The position numbers and the translations under genes were made by a program. From Burkholderiales bacterium (GTDB lineage: Bacteria; Pseudomonadota; Gammaproteobacteria; Burkholderiales; Ga0077523), in NCBI GenBank assembly GCA_019745565.1, contig JAIESW010000019.1:1-64000 (forward strand): 64,000 nucleotides of DNA. Direction: 5' to 3'. A model generated the notes under the pieces. That model was not told the origin of the DNA. It saw only the letters and a program-made list of their open reading frames with translations, and did no database searches. Shown here one piece after another: positions 1 to 9,566 of the stretch; position 1 is the stretch's first letter, and every line of letters begins with the position of its first letter.

Positions 1-12
1 GCGAGGGGGTGG

Positions 13-792
13 GTGGAGATGGTACCGAGAAGCGTTGAGTCGTTGACGCCGGCGTGGCCTTCGCTGCCGCCGCTGGCGCATGCATTCGCCGCGCAGCTGC
101 TCGCATGGCTGCTCACGGCCTGCGTGCAGATCCTGCTGGGTGGCGCCACCGGCTGGTACTGGACAGTGGGGCAGGGCGTGCTGGCCGCGCTGGTGGGCCG
201 CATGTTCGGATTGCCGTGGTGGTGGGCGCCGATCAATGCGGTGTTCGCGCCGGCGGTGATCGAGGCGCAGGTGGTCGACCTGGACTCGTGGTGGTACCTC
301 GGCGCGTTCATCGTGCTGCTGACCGTGTACTGGACCACTTTCCGCACGCGTGTGCCGCTGTACCTCTCCAGCGCCGAGGCCTGCGATCGCCTGGCTACGT
401 TGTTGCCTGCAGAGCGCGAATTCAGGTTCCTCGACATCGGTTGCGGCGTGGGCACCGTGCTCGCCAATCTCGCGCCGCGCTTCGCCGCGGGAAGGTTCCT
501 CGGGCTCGAGATCGCGCCGCTGCCGTTCCTGGTCTCGTGGGTGCGCGGGCGCTGGTCGCAGCGCTTCGAAACGCGGCGTGTGGATTTCTGGGAGGAAAAC
601 CTGTCCGCCTACGACGTCGTGTATGCGTTTTTGTCGCCCGTGCCCATGACCGATCTGTGGCGCAAGGCAAAGCGCGAGATGCGTCCCGGCAGCATGTTCG
701 TGAGCAACACGTTCCGTGTCGACGGTGAGATGCCCGACAGCGTGATCCCGCTGTGCGGCGGCCGGCGTTCGCTGTACGTCTGGCGGCTGTAG
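13..792 (+). CDS. Membrane-anchored class I SAM methyltransferase
   Basis: The N-terminal ~110 residues contain several hydrophobic, Trp-rich stretches that look like membrane helices. After them comes a Rossmann-type methyltransferase core with motif I FLDIGCGVGTVLANLA near residue 138 and an acidic post-I strand (FLGLEI). The substrate is unknown. The frame stays open to base 1, so the true start may lie before the window; GTG at 13 and ATG at 19 are the candidates inside it. The gene runs in the same direction as the HDOD gene that starts 17 bases after its stop, so the two may be cotranscribed. I recognise the fold but not a named family. Confidence 0.6.
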   Translation: MEMVPRSVESLTPAWPSLPPLAHAFAAQLLAWLLTACVQILLGGATGWYWTVGQGVLAALVGRMFGLPWWWAPINAVFAPAVIEAQVVDLDSWWYLGAFIVLLTVYWTTFRTRVPLYLSSAEACDRLATLLPAEREFRFLDIGCGVGTVLANLAPRFAAGRFLGLEIAPLPFLVSWVRGRWSQRFETRRVDFWEENLSAYDVVYAFLSPVPMTDLWRKAKREMRPGSMFVSNTFRVDGEMPDSVIPLCGGRRSLYVWRL

Positions 793-809
793 CCGGGACG
801 AATCCGCCC

Positions 810-2234
810 ATGGACATGCAGGAGCTGGTGCGTGCGTGGAGCGGACGCGATGTGGCCGTGCTTGCCTCGACCACGGCTCAGCTGAAGGAGCTCCGCCGGA
901 ACGAGGACAAGATCACCGGCCGCGACATTTCGCGCGTGGTCCTGCGCGACCCGCTGCTGACGTTGCGCGTGCTGCGCTTCGCACAGTCGAAGAAGACTTC
1001 GCGTCAGCCTACGGACATCACCACCGTCGAACACGCGGTGATGATGCACGGGATCACCAGCTTCTTTCGCGAGTTCGGTGCGGTGCCTGCGCTGGAGTCG
1101 GTGCTGAAGGACGATCCGGTCGCTCTGCGTGGCGCATTGAGCGTGATCAGCCGGGCACATCATGCTGCCGCCTATGCGCGCGCGATCGCGGCCCATCGCC
1201 ATGACATCGAGTCGGACGAAGTGACGATCGGGGCGCTGCTGCACGATCTCGCGGAGCTGCTGCTCTGGTGCAACCTGCCCCAGGCGGCCGCACAGATCGA
1301 CCACCTCGTCGACAACGCGCGCGGCCTGCGCAGCGCAGCGGCACAGACGGTGGTCCTCGGGTTCTCGAGCGTGGAACTGCAGCTTGCGCTGGCCGAGGCC
1401 TGGAACCTGCCGGAGTTGCTGCGCCGTCTGATGGACGATACCCAAGCGGCGCAGCCGCGAGTCGTGAACGTCGTCACCGCGGTCGCGCTTGCACGGCATT
1501 CAGCCCATGGGTGGTACAACGCCGCTCTTCCGGACGATTACCATCGCCTCGAGAAGATGCTCGGCATGAACGAGGACCAGTCGTGGCGCATGGTCCGGCA
1601 GGCCTGCTTGCAGGCGGCGAGCAACTGGAAGGACTACGGCGTGCGACCTACGGCAGCCTGGCTGCCGCTGGAGCCGGGGGAGGGCAGCGGCGTGGCTCCG
1701 GAAGCAGGCAAATGGGCGCAGCCGGACCCGGAAGCGCTCAAGAGCACGCTGCAGCAGCTCAATGCGGCACCCGCCAAATCGGAATCCATGGGATTGGCAG
1801 CCCTGGCGCTGTCCGGCCTCCAGCGCGGGCTCGGGCTGCAGCGGTTGATCTACGCTGAGGTGGATCCGTCGGGCAAGCGCATGGAGTTCCGATTCAACTT
1901 CGGCGATGGGCATGGTGACACGGATGCGAAGATCTTCAGTTTCGAACTGGGTGCCACCCATCTGTTCGGGCGCTTGATGGCGAAGATGCAGGGTTTGTAT
2001 GCAGGCGGCGCGAACCGCACGCAACTCGCGGCGCTGCTCACCGACGCGCAGCGCTCTAGAATGGGCGGAGGCGATTTCCTCGCCATGTCGATATTCGCCG
2101 GTTCGCACCCGAAGGCTCTCGTCGTCGCTTATCGTGATCCACCGGATTCGCCCATTCCCGAGGCGCTCTACGCGCCATTCAAGGCCGTCTGCCTCGCGCT
2201 GTCGCAACGACTGGCTGCGCAGCGTTCGGCCTGA
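810..2234 (+). CDS. HDOD-domain signalling protein
   Basis: This is a 474-residue protein starting MDMQELVRAW. The first ~260 residues look like an HDOD domain, a catalytically degenerate HD-type helical domain found in bacterial signalling proteins: a helical N-terminal part, the stretch LLHDLAELLLW where an HD motif would sit, and typical spacing. The C-terminal ~170 residues are less conserved and resemble a GAF-like sensory module (inference). The frame is open further upstream to a GTG at 753, but that would overlap the previous gene by 40 bases, so ATG 810 is preferred. Such proteins often act in motility or c-di-GMP circuits; nothing here shows which one. Confidence 0.7.
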   Translation: MDMQELVRAWSGRDVAVLASTTAQLKELRRNEDKITGRDISRVVLRDPLLTLRVLRFAQSKKTSRQPTDITTVEHAVMMHGITSFFREFGAVPALESVLKDDPVALRGALSVISRAHHAAAYARAIAAHRHDIESDEVTIGALLHDLAELLLWCNLPQAAAQIDHLVDNARGLRSAAAQTVVLGFSSVELQLALAEAWNLPELLRRLMDDTQAAQPRVVNVVTAVALARHSAHGWYNAALPDDYHRLEKMLGMNEDQSWRMVRQACLQAASNWKDYGVRPTAAWLPLEPGEGSGVAPEAGKWAQPDPEALKSTLQQLNAAPAKSESMGLAALALSGLQRGLGLQRLIYAEVDPSGKRMEFRFNFGDGHGDTDAKIFSFELGATHLFGRLMAKMQGLYAGGANRTQLAALLTDAQRSRMGGGDFLAMSIFAGSHPKALVVAYRDPPDSPIPEALYAPFKAVCLALSQRLAAQRSA

Positions 2235-2255
2235 ACCCACTTGCGGCGGTGATCG

Positions 2256-3104
2256 ATGAGCACGCCGCCGACCGGACCTGCCGCGTGGTATATCCGTCGC
2301 GGTATCCAGATCAGCGGTCCCTTTCCCCAGGGACTGCTGGTGCGCTATCGCGAGCTGGGACGCTTGCGGCCGCCGGACGAGGTGAGCGCGGACGGCATCA
2401 ACTGGTTCGCGATCGCCGATGTGCCGGCCCTGGCCAACGTCAAGGAAGCTGCGGCCGAGGACACCGAGCCCGTCAACGAACTCGGCGAGATCGATTGGAC
2501 CCGTGAGCGCGGCCGCGCGCGTCGTCGCTGGCTGGAAGAGCGCTGGGTGCCTGACCGACGGGTCGGCGAAGCCAACGGCGGCGGGGCAGGGGTCGAGCGC
2601 GGACCGGATCGGAGGACCGATCCCGCGGCCCGCGCCGGCGTGCACTTCCAGGCCGAAACCACGACGCAGGTCAGCCGCATTCCAGCCTTCGCCATCGCTG
2701 CGGCCGCCTTGCTGTCGGTGGGTGTCACGACCATGGCGCTGTGGGAGTACGCACCGCGCGAGGCCTTCAAGGTCGTGTTGTTCCGGTCCCGCATCAGCGA
2801 CTGCGCCGCGGCGCCGGCGCCTTCGATCCTCTGGGTCGGTTGCGACAAGCGCGGGGTCGATCTGGTCCGGGCGGATCTCTCCGGAGCGCGACTGGAGAAC
2901 GCGATTCTTGCCGGCGCCAATCTCGCCGGCAGTCGACTCGACGGTGCCGATCTGCGCAACGCGGATCTGCGCGGCGCCGACCTGAGCGGAGCCAGCATCG
3001 TCGGCGTGAATTTCTCCGGCGCGAAGCTCGGTGAAGCGCGCTGGGTCGATGGTCGGTCGTGTGCGGCCGACGCCATCGGCGGCTGTGCAGGTGTTGGGCG
3101 TTGA
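2256..3104 (+). CDS. GYF_2-like / transmembrane / pentapeptide-repeat protein
   Basis: The protein has 282 residues in three parts. Residues ~9-55 resemble a GYF_2-type domain ([16 protein letters not shown] start, later [10 protein letters not shown]). A charged Arg-rich linker leads to one hydrophobic segment near residues 148-168 ([18 protein letters not shown]). After the membrane segment come about ten pentapeptide repeats of the A(D/N)LxG type, residues ~200-265. The predicted topology is a cytoplasmic GYF-like domain with the repeat beta-helix on the other side of the inner membrane. Function is unknown. The stop overlaps the likely TTG start of the next gene, so the two are probably translationally coupled. 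Confidence 0.65.
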   Translation: MSTPPTGPAAWYIRRGIQISGPFPQGLLVRYRELGRLRPPDEVSADGINWFAIADVPALANVKEAAAEDTEPVNELGEIDWTRERGRARRRWLEERWVPDRRVGEANGGGAGVERGPDRRTDPAARAGVHFQAETTTQVSRIPAFAIAAAALLSVGVTTMALWEYAPREAFKVVLFRSRISDCAAAPAPSILWVGCDKRGVDLVRADLSGARLENAILAGANLAGSRLDGADLRNADLRGADLSGASIVGVNFSGAKLGEARWVDGRSCAADAIGGCAGVGR

Positions 3105-3895
3105 AGGTCATCCGCTCGGCCGACAATCCGCTGGTTCGACGTCTGCTGGGGCTGCGCGATTCCGCTCGCGAGCGACGCGAAGAGGGCCTGACCGTCATCG
3201 AGGGCGCGCATCTACTTGAAGCGTTCCTCGACAATACGGCGCAGCGTCCCGAAGTGGTCGTGGTGAGCGAATCTTCGGTCGATGAAGGCGAGATGACGGC
3301 CTTGCAAGCGCGCCTGGACGCGAAAGTCGTCGTGTCGCTCGACGATGGCGTGTTCGGCAAGATCAGTCCGGTGGCAGGCCGCAACGGCGTGCTGGCGATC
3401 ATTCCGATGCCGGCTGCGTCGCCGTCCGAAGCGATCGCCGCCAGCGGTTTTCAGCTTTGGCTGGACGGCGTCCAGGATCCGGGCAATGTCGGTTCGCTGA
3501 TCCGGACCGCCGCAGCGGCCGCGGCGAGCGCCGTGCTGCTGGGGCCGGGATGCGCAGACCCGTGGTCACCGAAATGCCTGCGCGGTGGCATGGGAGGTCA
3601 ATTCGCGACCAAGGTCGCGGTGACTGACGACCTGGCGGCCGCAGTCCGTTCCGCCAAGGGGCGGGTCCTGGCAGCCGGGACCGACTCGACGGCTTCCGTC
3701 TTCACCATGGATCTCACCGGTGACGTCGTCGTGGTCCTGGGCAGCGAAGCGGACGGCGTTCAGCCTGAAGTCGCGGCGGCTGCCGCTGGAACGATCGGAA
3801 TTCCGATGCCCGGCAACGTGGAATCGCTCAACGTTGGTGCCGCCGGGGCAGTCATCTGCTTCGAGCGCCTGCGACAGCTCCTGGCAAGAGGGTAA
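3101..3895 (+). CDS. TrmH-family (SpoU) RNA 2'-O-methyltransferase
   Basis: The protein has an N-terminal substrate-binding region ([27 protein letters not shown]) and the C-terminal SPOUT knot. The conserved motifs are motif 1 [16 protein letters not shown], motif 2 [10 protein letters not shown] and motif 3 [15 protein letters not shown]. The family methylates ribose 2'-OH groups in rRNA or tRNA; the layout is closest to RlmB/TsnR types, but the target base cannot be told. I chose TTG 3101, which overlaps the preceding TGA stop (TTGA), because homologues start at KVIRSA. An in-frame GTG at 3059 would only add junk overlapping the pentapeptide gene. Confidence 0.85.
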   Translation: MKVIRSADNPLVRRLLGLRDSARERREEGLTVIEGAHLLEAFLDNTAQRPEVVVVSESSVDEGEMTALQARLDAKVVVSLDDGVFGKISPVAGRNGVLAIIPMPAASPSEAIAASGFQLWLDGVQDPGNVGSLIRTAAAAAASAVLLGPGCADPWSPKCLRGGMGGQFATKVAVTDDLAAAVRSAKGRVLAAGTDSTASVFTMDLTGDVVVVLGSEADGVQPEVAAAAAGTIGIPMPGNVESLNVGAAGAVICFERLRQLLARG

Positions 3896-3983
3896 CCGCC
3901 TGGCGGGACAGCCTTTACGGCACGCATCGCGTAATGGACATAATACACATTATGCGGCATTCAGATGGATCGAGAGAGGGGGG

Positions 3984-4769
3984 TCAGGCCGTCCCGGAAA
4001 GCGCTGCCGCGTGCTTGAACAGCCGGAAAAAGTTTGCCGTGGTCTGGCGCTCTATTTCGGCCAGGTCGACCTGCCGCAGGCGCGCGACTTCCTCGGCTAC
4101 GTGGCGGACGAACCCCGGCTCGTTGGTCTTGCCCCGATGCGGGACCGGCGCCAGGTACGGCGAATCGGTTTCCACCAGCAGCCGGTCCGCCGGGACGCGC
4201 TGTGCCACTTCCTTCAGCTGCACGGCATTCTTGAACGTGACGATCCCGGAAAACGAGATGTGGAAATTGAGGTCGATCGCTGCTTCCGCCACTTCCCAGG
4301 TTTCGGTGAAGCAGTGCATCACACCGCCGACTTCGGCCGCGGATTCCTCGCGCATCAGGCGCAAGGTATCGGCGGCGGCTTCACGCGTGTGGATGATCAG
4401 CGGCTTGCCGGTCCGCCGCGCGGCGCGGATGTGCTCGCGGAAGCGCGCCTGCTGAATGGGGCCGAGCTCCGGATGCCGGTAGTAGTCGAGACCGGTTTCG
4501 CCGATGGCGACCACCCGGGGATGGTTCGCCAGGTCCACCAGGCGGTCGGCGCTGGGCTCCTCACCGCCTTCGTGATCGGGGTGCACACCCACCGAGGCGT
4601 ACATGTTGTCGAAGCGCTCCGCGAGCGCGCGCACGCGGGGAAAATCCTCGAGATTGACGCTCACGCACAGGGCATGACCGACATCCTGTGCACGCATGCG
4701 GGCCGCGATGTCGTCGATGCGCGGCAGCAGCTCCGGAAAATCCAGATGGCAGTGGGAATCGACCAGCAT
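3984..4769 (-). CDS. TatD-family metal-dependent DNase
   Basis: The 261-residue protein starts MLVDSHCHLDFPELL, whose HxH motif binds the metal. It then shows the family signatures GVHPDHE, IGETGLDYY, LIIHTREA, GVMHCFTE and VETDSPYLAPVPHRGKTNEP, which together give the complete TIM-barrel amidohydrolase metal site. TatD proteins are 3'-5' exonucleases or DNases. The open frame extends upstream into pilZ, but the canonical MLVDSHCH start at 4769 is clear. It closes the holB-pilZ-tatD run seen in many betaproteobacteria. Confidence 0.93.
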   Translation of the reverse strand: MLVDSHCHLDFPELLPRIDDIAARMRAQDVGHALCVSVNLEDFPRVRALAERFDNMYASVGVHPDHEGGEEPSADRLVDLANHPRVVAIGETGLDYYRHPELGPIQQARFREHIRAARRTGKPLIIHTREAAADTLRLMREESAAEVGGVMHCFTETWEVAEAAIDLNFHISFSGIVTFKNAVQLKEVAQRVPADRLLVETDSPYLAPVPHRGKTNEPGFVRHVAEEVARLRQVDLAEIERQTTANFFRLFKHAAALSGTA

Positions 4770-4779
4770 GCGGTCGAGA

Positions 4780-5142
4780 CTACATGGTGTGCGTGGGACG
4801 CGTCGACTTTCCGTGGCCTGCCAGCAGCGCCTCGATGCGCGTGCGGGCCTGCTGCCCGCCTTCGTCGTCCTTGAACTGCACGCCCACACCCTGCACCTTG
4901 TTGCCCTGCGCACCGGCAGGCGTGATCCACATCACCTTGCCCGCGACCGGAATCTTGTTCGGATCGCCCATCAGGCTGATCAGCATGAAGATCTCGTCGC
5001 CCAGTGTGTAGGGCTTGTTGGTGGGGATGAAGATCCCGCCGTTCTTCACGTACGGCATGTACGCGGCGTACAGGATCGACAGATCCTTGATATTGAGCGA
5101 CAGCGCGGTCGTGCGCCCGGGATCGCCTGGTGGGGTGCTCAT
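4780..5142 (-). CDS. pilZ: PilZ-domain protein (type IV pilus PilZ type)
   Basis: This 120-residue protein (ALSLNIKDLSILYAAYMPYV, FIPTNKPYTLGDEIF, GKVMWITP, VQGVGVQF) matches the short PilZ type encoded next to holB. That type is needed for type IV pilus biogenesis. The usual c-di-GMP-binding RxxxR motif is missing at the start of the domain, as in other members of this subclass, so ligand binding is doubtful. The start codon overlaps the holB stop (ATGA), so translation is coupled. Confidence 0.88.
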   Translation of the reverse strand: MSTPPGDPGRTTALSLNIKDLSILYAAYMPYVKNGGIFIPTNKPYTLGDEIFMLISLMGDPNKIPVAGKVMWITPAGAQGNKVQGVGVQFKDDEGGQQARTRIEALLAGHGKSTRPTHTM

Positions 5143-6143
5143 GGTTTGGGCAGCAGCCGCGAGTAGGACATCAGGAGGTCTTCGGCGAACAGTTTCGGGT
5201 TGAGGGGGTGGCCCAGCAGCCGTCGGGCACCCGTGAGTTGTCTTGCGAAATCAGCCAGTTCTATGGGCTCGACGGTGGTCGCCGTGCGCCCCAGTTCCGT
5301 CGACCGGTCGCGATGATAACGGACGGAACCGTGGAATCTTGCGGCTGCCAGGTCCCAGCACCAGGTCTGCAGCACGTGCACCAGGTGTGCCAGATCGGTG
5401 TCCACGATGCGGGCGGCGGCATCCAGCCAGCTCCGGTCGCGGCCGGTCAAGAAGGGCATCAGCCCTTCCCGTACGACCCAGTAGCGCTCGCCCAGGGCGA
5501 GGGCAGCTGCCGGCGCCCCGCCCACCTGAGCCAGCGCGAGATCGGCGTCCTGGAGGCCAGCGGTGGCGAGCCACGCGGCAGCCTGCGCCGGTGTCGGCTT
5601 GGGCAATGCAATGGCGACGCACCGGCTGCGTATCGTCGCCGGCAGGCGCGCCGGCTGGGACGTCACCAGCAGAAACAAGGCCCCGGCCGGAGGCTCCTCG
5701 AGGACCTTCAGCAGCGCATTCGCCGCGGCGATGTGCATCACGTGGGCGGGATGGATCAGCACCACGCGCGCCCGGCCGCGATGCGCGGCAAGCCGCAGGA
5801 AGTCCGCGGCCGCTCGTACCTCATCCACCGAGATCTGGGTACGGGCCTTCTTCTTGTCCGCAGCGGAATCTTCTTCGGCACCCGTAACCTCGGCCTCCTG
5901 CGCGAATTCGGGGTCGAGCCGGCTGAAGTCGGGATGGGTTCCGGCAGCGAACCAGCGGCAATCGTCACAGACACCACAGGCATCGCCGTCGGGCAGCGGC
6001 TGCGCGCAAAGGCGCGACACGGCCACGCGCTCGGCAAATCCGGACTCTCCCGTGCCGCGCATGGCGGTGAACAGGATCGACTGCGGCAGCGCTCCCTTGC
6101 CGAACCGGCGGTTCCACAGCGCTGTGTGCCATTCGAACTTCAT
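5139..6143 (-). CDS. holB: DNA polymerase III delta' subunit
   Basis: The 334-residue clamp-loader subunit has an AAA+ fold with a degenerate nucleotide site (FTAMRGTGESGF). A four-cysteine zinc module CAQPLPDGDACGVCDDC lies near residue 52, and the sensor SRC motif (TIRSRC) is present. Delta' is the rigid stator of the gamma complex that loads the beta clamp. It lies between tmk and pilZ, as expected for this lineage. The 38-base gap to tmk is unusually AT-rich for the window. Confidence 0.93.
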   Translation of the reverse strand: MKFEWHTALWNRRFGKGALPQSILFTAMRGTGESGFAERVAVSRLCAQPLPDGDACGVCDDCRWFAAGTHPDFSRLDPEFAQEAEVTGAEEDSAADKKKARTQISVDEVRAAADFLRLAAHRGRARVVLIHPAHVMHIAAANALLKVLEEPPAGALFLLVTSQPARLPATIRSRCVAIALPKPTPAQAAAWLATAGLQDADLALAQVGGAPAAALALGERYWVVREGLMPFLTGRDRSWLDAAARIVDTDLAHLVHVLQTWCWDLAAARFHGSVRYHRDRSTELGRTATTVEPIELADFARQLTGARRLLGHPLNPKLFAEDLLMSYSRLLPKP

Positions 6144-6181
6144 GAATTCAATACGTTGAGATTGTTACTTCATAAATAGCA

Positions 6182-6814
6182 TCAAAACAAACTCTTTGCT
6201 TTCCAAAAGCTTGAAAGCTCTTTCTCAAGTGAGTTCTGAACTTCTTCAGGGGATCGACCGGCATCCACAGTACGGATGCGGGCCGGGTTCTGTGTCGCCA
6301 GTTCGCGGTACACTGCCCTCACCCGCTCGTGAAAAGCGCCCTCCTCGCCTTCGAACCGGTCGGCCGGGCTGCGTTCACCCATGCGCTGCCGGGCGGTGGT
6401 GACCGAGACATCGAACAGGAACGTGAGGTCGGGTTCGAGTCCCTGCTGTACCCAGGTTGCGAGGCTCTCGATACGAGGCATCGATACTCCGCGCCCTCCT
6501 CCCTGATAGGCACGCGTGGCATCGGTGAAACGGTCGCACAGCACCCACTGCCCTTGCTCCAACGCGGGGCGGATGATCCGCACGATGTGTTCGTGACGTG
6601 CCGCGAACATCAGCAGCACCTCGGTTTCGGCATCCATGCGCGAGGTGCGGTCGAGCAGTAACTGACGGATCGCTTCGCCGATCGGCGTGCCGCCGGGCTC
6701 GCGCGTAACGACGACAGTGAGGCCGCGCGCCGCCAGCCATGCCTGCACGGTGCGCAGATGCGTGCTCTTGCCCGCGCCATCGATGCCTTCGAAGGTGATG
6801 AAGCGGCCGCGCAT
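6182..6814 (-). CDS. tmk: Thymidylate kinase
   Basis: The 210-residue P-loop kinase phosphorylates dTMP to dTDP. It has Walker A FEGIDGAGKSTHL near the N terminus, the DR motif CDRFTDATRAYQGGGRG, the REPGG motif (TREPGGTPIGEAIR) and a lid region ERSPADRFEGE. Length is normal for the family. It starts 4 bases after the mltG stop, so the two are cotranscribed. The last ~15 codons (KELSSFWKAKSLF) and the following gap are AT-rich compared with the surroundings. Confidence 0.95.
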   Translation of the reverse strand: MRGRFITFEGIDGAGKSTHLRTVQAWLAARGLTVVVTREPGGTPIGEAIRQLLLDRTSRMDAETEVLLMFAARHEHIVRIIRPALEQGQWVLCDRFTDATRAYQGGGRGVSMPRIESLATWVQQGLEPDLTFLFDVSVTTARQRMGERSPADRFEGEEGAFHERVRAVYRELATQNPARIRTVDAGRSPEEVQNSLEKELSSFWKAKSLF

Positions 6815-6818
6815 CGGT

Positions 6819-7871
6819 CTATCGGCGCTGGAGCTGGAAGCGGTTCACGGCGCGGTTGTGTTCGGTGAGCGTCTGGGAAAAATGGGATGAACCGTCGCCG
6901 CGCGCCACGAAGTAGAGCGCCCTGGAACTGGCTGGGTTCGCTGTGGCCGCCAGCGCCGCTTCACCGGGCAACGCGATCGGTGTCGGCGGCAGGCCTCCGC
7001 GAGTGTAGGTGTTGTAGGGCGTATCCGTCTCCAGGTCGCGGCGGCGCAGGTTGCCGTCGAAACGCGCCCCCATGCCGTAGATCACCGTCGGGTCGGTCTG
7101 CAGGCGCATGCCGATTCTGAGGCGGTTCATGAACACCGCGGCAATCAGCGCGCGATCCTCCGGCGCCCCGGTTTCCTTCTCCACGATCGAAGCGAGCGTC
7201 AGGAGATCGTAGGGCGAATTGAGCGGCAGACCCGCCGCCCGGGTCTCCCAATTGGCCTTCAGACGATCGCGCATGCGGGCGTACGCGGCGCGCAGCACCA
7301 CCAGATCGCTCACGCCCACGCTGAACCGGTACGTATCCGGAAAGAACAGTCCTTCCGGATGGTTTTCGATGGCGCCGACACGCTGGAGGATCTCGCGATC
7401 CTGGAGATCGCGGGTGTCGTGACGCAGCCCGAGATGGGTATCGAGAGCCGCGCGCATCTGCCGGAACGTCCAGCCTTCGATGAACTTGATCTCGTCGTGC
7501 AGCGCTTCGCCGCGCACCATGCGGTCGAGCAGATCGCTAGGGCTCATGACCGGCGTCACCTCATAGACCCCGGCCTGCAGCGATTCGCCGACGCCGCGCG
7601 CTCGACCGAGCAAGGTGAAGGCCCAGGGTAGCGCGGTCACGCCCTTGCGCTCGAGCTGACGCGAGATCGATTTGAGGCCATTGCCCGGATCCACCGACAC
7701 GCGCACCGGGCCGCCCGCGTATCCGAAGGGCAAAGATGCGTAGCGTATGAATCCCGCTACGACCAAGACGATCGTCAGCACCAGTCCCAGGCCGAACATC
7801 ACCCACGGACGCCTGCTGGGTCGAGCCTTGGGCTCGAGTCTCTGGAGCTTCCTTCGGGTCGGGCGCGCCAT
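6819..7871 (-). CDS. mltG: Endolytic murein transglycosylase MltG
   Basis: The 350-residue protein has a basic N-terminal tail, one membrane anchor (residues ~24-44, WVMFGLGLVLTIVLVVAGF) and the YceG-like domain. The catalytic signature ASIVEKETGAPEDRALIA contains the conserved Glu, followed by VFMNRLRIGMRLQTDPTV and DTPYNTYTRGGLPPTPIA. MltG cuts nascent glycan strands in the periplasm and helps set strand length. It lies just upstream of tmk, the common arrangement in Proteobacteria. Confidence 0.94.
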   Translation of the reverse strand: MARPTRRKLQRLEPKARPSRRPWVMFGLGLVLTIVLVVAGFIRYASLPFGYAGGPVRVSVDPGNGLKSISRQLERKGVTALPWAFTLLGRARGVGESLQAGVYEVTPVMSPSDLLDRMVRGEALHDEIKFIEGWTFRQMRAALDTHLGLRHDTRDLQDREILQRVGAIENHPEGLFFPDTYRFSVGVSDLVVLRAAYARMRDRLKANWETRAAGLPLNSPYDLLTLASIVEKETGAPEDRALIAAVFMNRLRIGMRLQTDPTVIYGMGARFDGNLRRRDLETDTPYNTYTRGGLPPTPIALPGEAALAATANPASSRALYFVARGDGSSHFSQTLTEHNRAVNRFQLQRR

Positions 7872-7907
7872 CCGTCAGTCGGGTTCCGGGGACGACGAAA
7901 GCGGGTT

Positions 7908-7929
7908 CACCGGGGCTTGATCCCCGGTG
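7908..7929 (-). other. Stem-loop just after fabF
   Basis: A perfect 8-base-pair inverted repeat (CACCGGGG, 6-base loop, CCCCGGTG) begins a few bases beyond the fabF stop. No T-run follows it on the minus strand, so it is not a classical intrinsic terminator. It may stabilise or process the message between fabF and mltG. Confidence 0.45.
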
Positions 7930-7932
7930 TCC

Positions 7933-9171
7933 TTACACCGCCTTGAAGACCAGCGTGCCGTTGGTGCCGCCGAACCCGAAGGAATTCGACATCGCCACGT
8001 TGATCTTCATCTTGCGCGCCTCGTTCGGCACGAAGTCGAGATCGCACGCCGGATCGCGCTGGTGGAGGTTGATGGTCGGCGGCGCCACCTGGTCGCGGAT
8101 CGCAAGCGCGGAGAACACCGCTTCGATGCCGCCGGCGGCCCCCAGCAGGTGGCCGGTCATGGACTTGGTGGAACTCACGGCGAGCTTGGCCGCGTGGTCG
8201 CCGAAGTAGCGCTTGATCGCGACGGTTTCCGCGACATCCCCGAGCGGCGTGGACGTGCCGTGGGCATTCACGTAGTCGACCGCGTCGGCGTTCATGCCGG
8301 CGTTGCGCATGGCGTTGCGCATGCAGCGATAGGCGCCGTCGCCGTCTTCGCAGGGTGCAGTCATGTGATTGGCATCGGCGCTCATGCCGTAGCCCACGAG
8401 CTCGCAGTAGATCTTCGCGCCGCGCTTCTTCGCGTGTTCGTATTCCTCCAGCACCACCACGCCGGCACCTTCGCCCAGCACGAAACCGTCGCGCTCGACG
8501 TCCCAGGGGCGGCTGGCGCCGGCCGGGTCATCGTTGCGGGTGGACAGCGCCTTCGGTGCCGTGAAACCGCCGAGGCCCAGGGGGCTGATGGTGGATTCAG
8601 CCCCGCCGGCAACGACCACGTCGGCGTCGCCGTACTCGATCAACCGCCCGCCTTCACCGATCGAATGGGTCGACGTGGTGCACGCGGTCACGATCGCGAG
8701 ATTGGGCCCCTTGAATCCATGCGTGATGGAAAGGACACCTGCGATCATGTTGATGATGCTGCCGGGCACGAAGAACGGAGAAATCTTCCGCGGTCCGCCT
8801 TCGGCCACCGCTTCCTTCGTTTCCTCGATGAGCGGCAGCCCGCCGATGCCGGAGCCGATCACCACGCCGATGCGCTCGGCATTCTCCGGCGTTGCGACGA
8901 TCCCCGCATCCGCGATGGCCTCGGATGCTGCCGCGAGGCCATAGTGGATGAAGGTGTCGAGCCGGCGGACTTCCTTGGCCGGCATGTACTTGGCGGGATC
9001 GAAACGCTTGACCTCGCCGGCGATGCGTGACGGAAAGGCACTGGCGTCGAATCGGGTGATCCCGGTGATTCCGGACCGACCGGCGACGATGTTGCCCCAG
9101 GCTTCCGGCACTCCTATGCCGGTCGGGCAGACGATGCCGAGACCGGTGACGACGACTCTGCGTCTGGACAA
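7933..9171 (-). CDS. fabF: Beta-ketoacyl-ACP synthase II
   Basis: The 412-residue condensing enzyme elongates fatty acids with malonyl-ACP. The thiolase fold carries the Cys-His-His triad: Cys in ACTTSTHSIGEG, His in YVNAHGTSTPLGD and His in KSMTGHLLGAAGG. The Gly-rich end GFGGTNGTLVF is present. The frame opens at a TTG codon (protein SRRRVVVTGLG), placing the start 45 bases from the acpP stop. It follows acpP as the last fab gene of the cluster. Confidence 0.95.
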   Translation of the reverse strand: MSRRRVVVTGLGIVCPTGIGVPEAWGNIVAGRSGITGITRFDASAFPSRIAGEVKRFDPAKYMPAKEVRRLDTFIHYGLAAASEAIADAGIVATPENAERIGVVIGSGIGGLPLIEETKEAVAEGGPRKISPFFVPGSIINMIAGVLSITHGFKGPNLAIVTACTTSTHSIGEGGRLIEYGDADVVVAGGAESTISPLGLGGFTAPKALSTRNDDPAGASRPWDVERDGFVLGEGAGVVVLEEYEHAKKRGAKIYCELVGYGMSADANHMTAPCEDGDGAYRCMRNAMRNAGMNADAVDYVNAHGTSTPLGDVAETVAIKRYFGDHAAKLAVSSTKSMTGHLLGAAGGIEAVFSALAIRDQVAPPTINLHQRDPACDLDFVPNEARKMKINVAMSNSFGFGGTNGTLVFKAV

Positions 9172-9216
9172 TGCGACTCCGGAAGGAAAGCGCGCCGGCG
9201 ACCGGCGCGCGGGACG

Positions 9217-9453
9217 TCAGTTGACGTGCGCGTTGACGTAGTCGATGGCCTGCTGGACGGAGGTGATCTTCTCGGCCTCCTCGTCCGGGATCTCGCACTC
9301 GAACTCTTCCTCGAGCGCCATCACGAGTTCCACGGTATCGAGCGAATCGGCGCCGAGATCGTCGACGAAAGTGGACTCGGTCTTGATGTCCGCTTCGTTC
9401 ACTCCGAGTTGCTCCGCAACGATGCGCTTGACACGCTGTTCTACGCTATCCAT
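9217..9453 (-). CDS. acpP: Acyl carrier protein
   Basis: The 78-residue acidic protein starts [17 protein letters not shown] and carries the phosphopantetheine site [18 protein letters not shown], whose Ser takes the prosthetic group. It is the carrier for all fatty-acid intermediates. The reading frame stays open for 41 codons upstream, but that part has no ACP homology and covers the promoter-like region, so ATG 9453 is chosen. Confidence 0.97.
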   Translation of the reverse strand: MDSVEQRVKRIVAEQLGVNEADIKTESTFVDDLGADSLDTVELVMALEEEFECEIPDEEAEKITSVQQAIDYVNAHVN

Positions 9454-9566
9454 TGATCTGCCCTTCCCTTCAGGTGGATGAGTCTCCCCGGGCCTGCATC
9501 CCGAAACTGCCTGGAGCGCAAGATTCGAATCTGCCCGCTGCCCGGCGGCTCGCCGAACAAGCCCGC

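Noticed and set aside
3930..3965. AT-rich inverted repeat CATAAT-ACAC-ATTATG as an operator or terminator
   Set aside because: It lies between convergent genes, has a 6-pair AT stem and no T-run; too weak to call.
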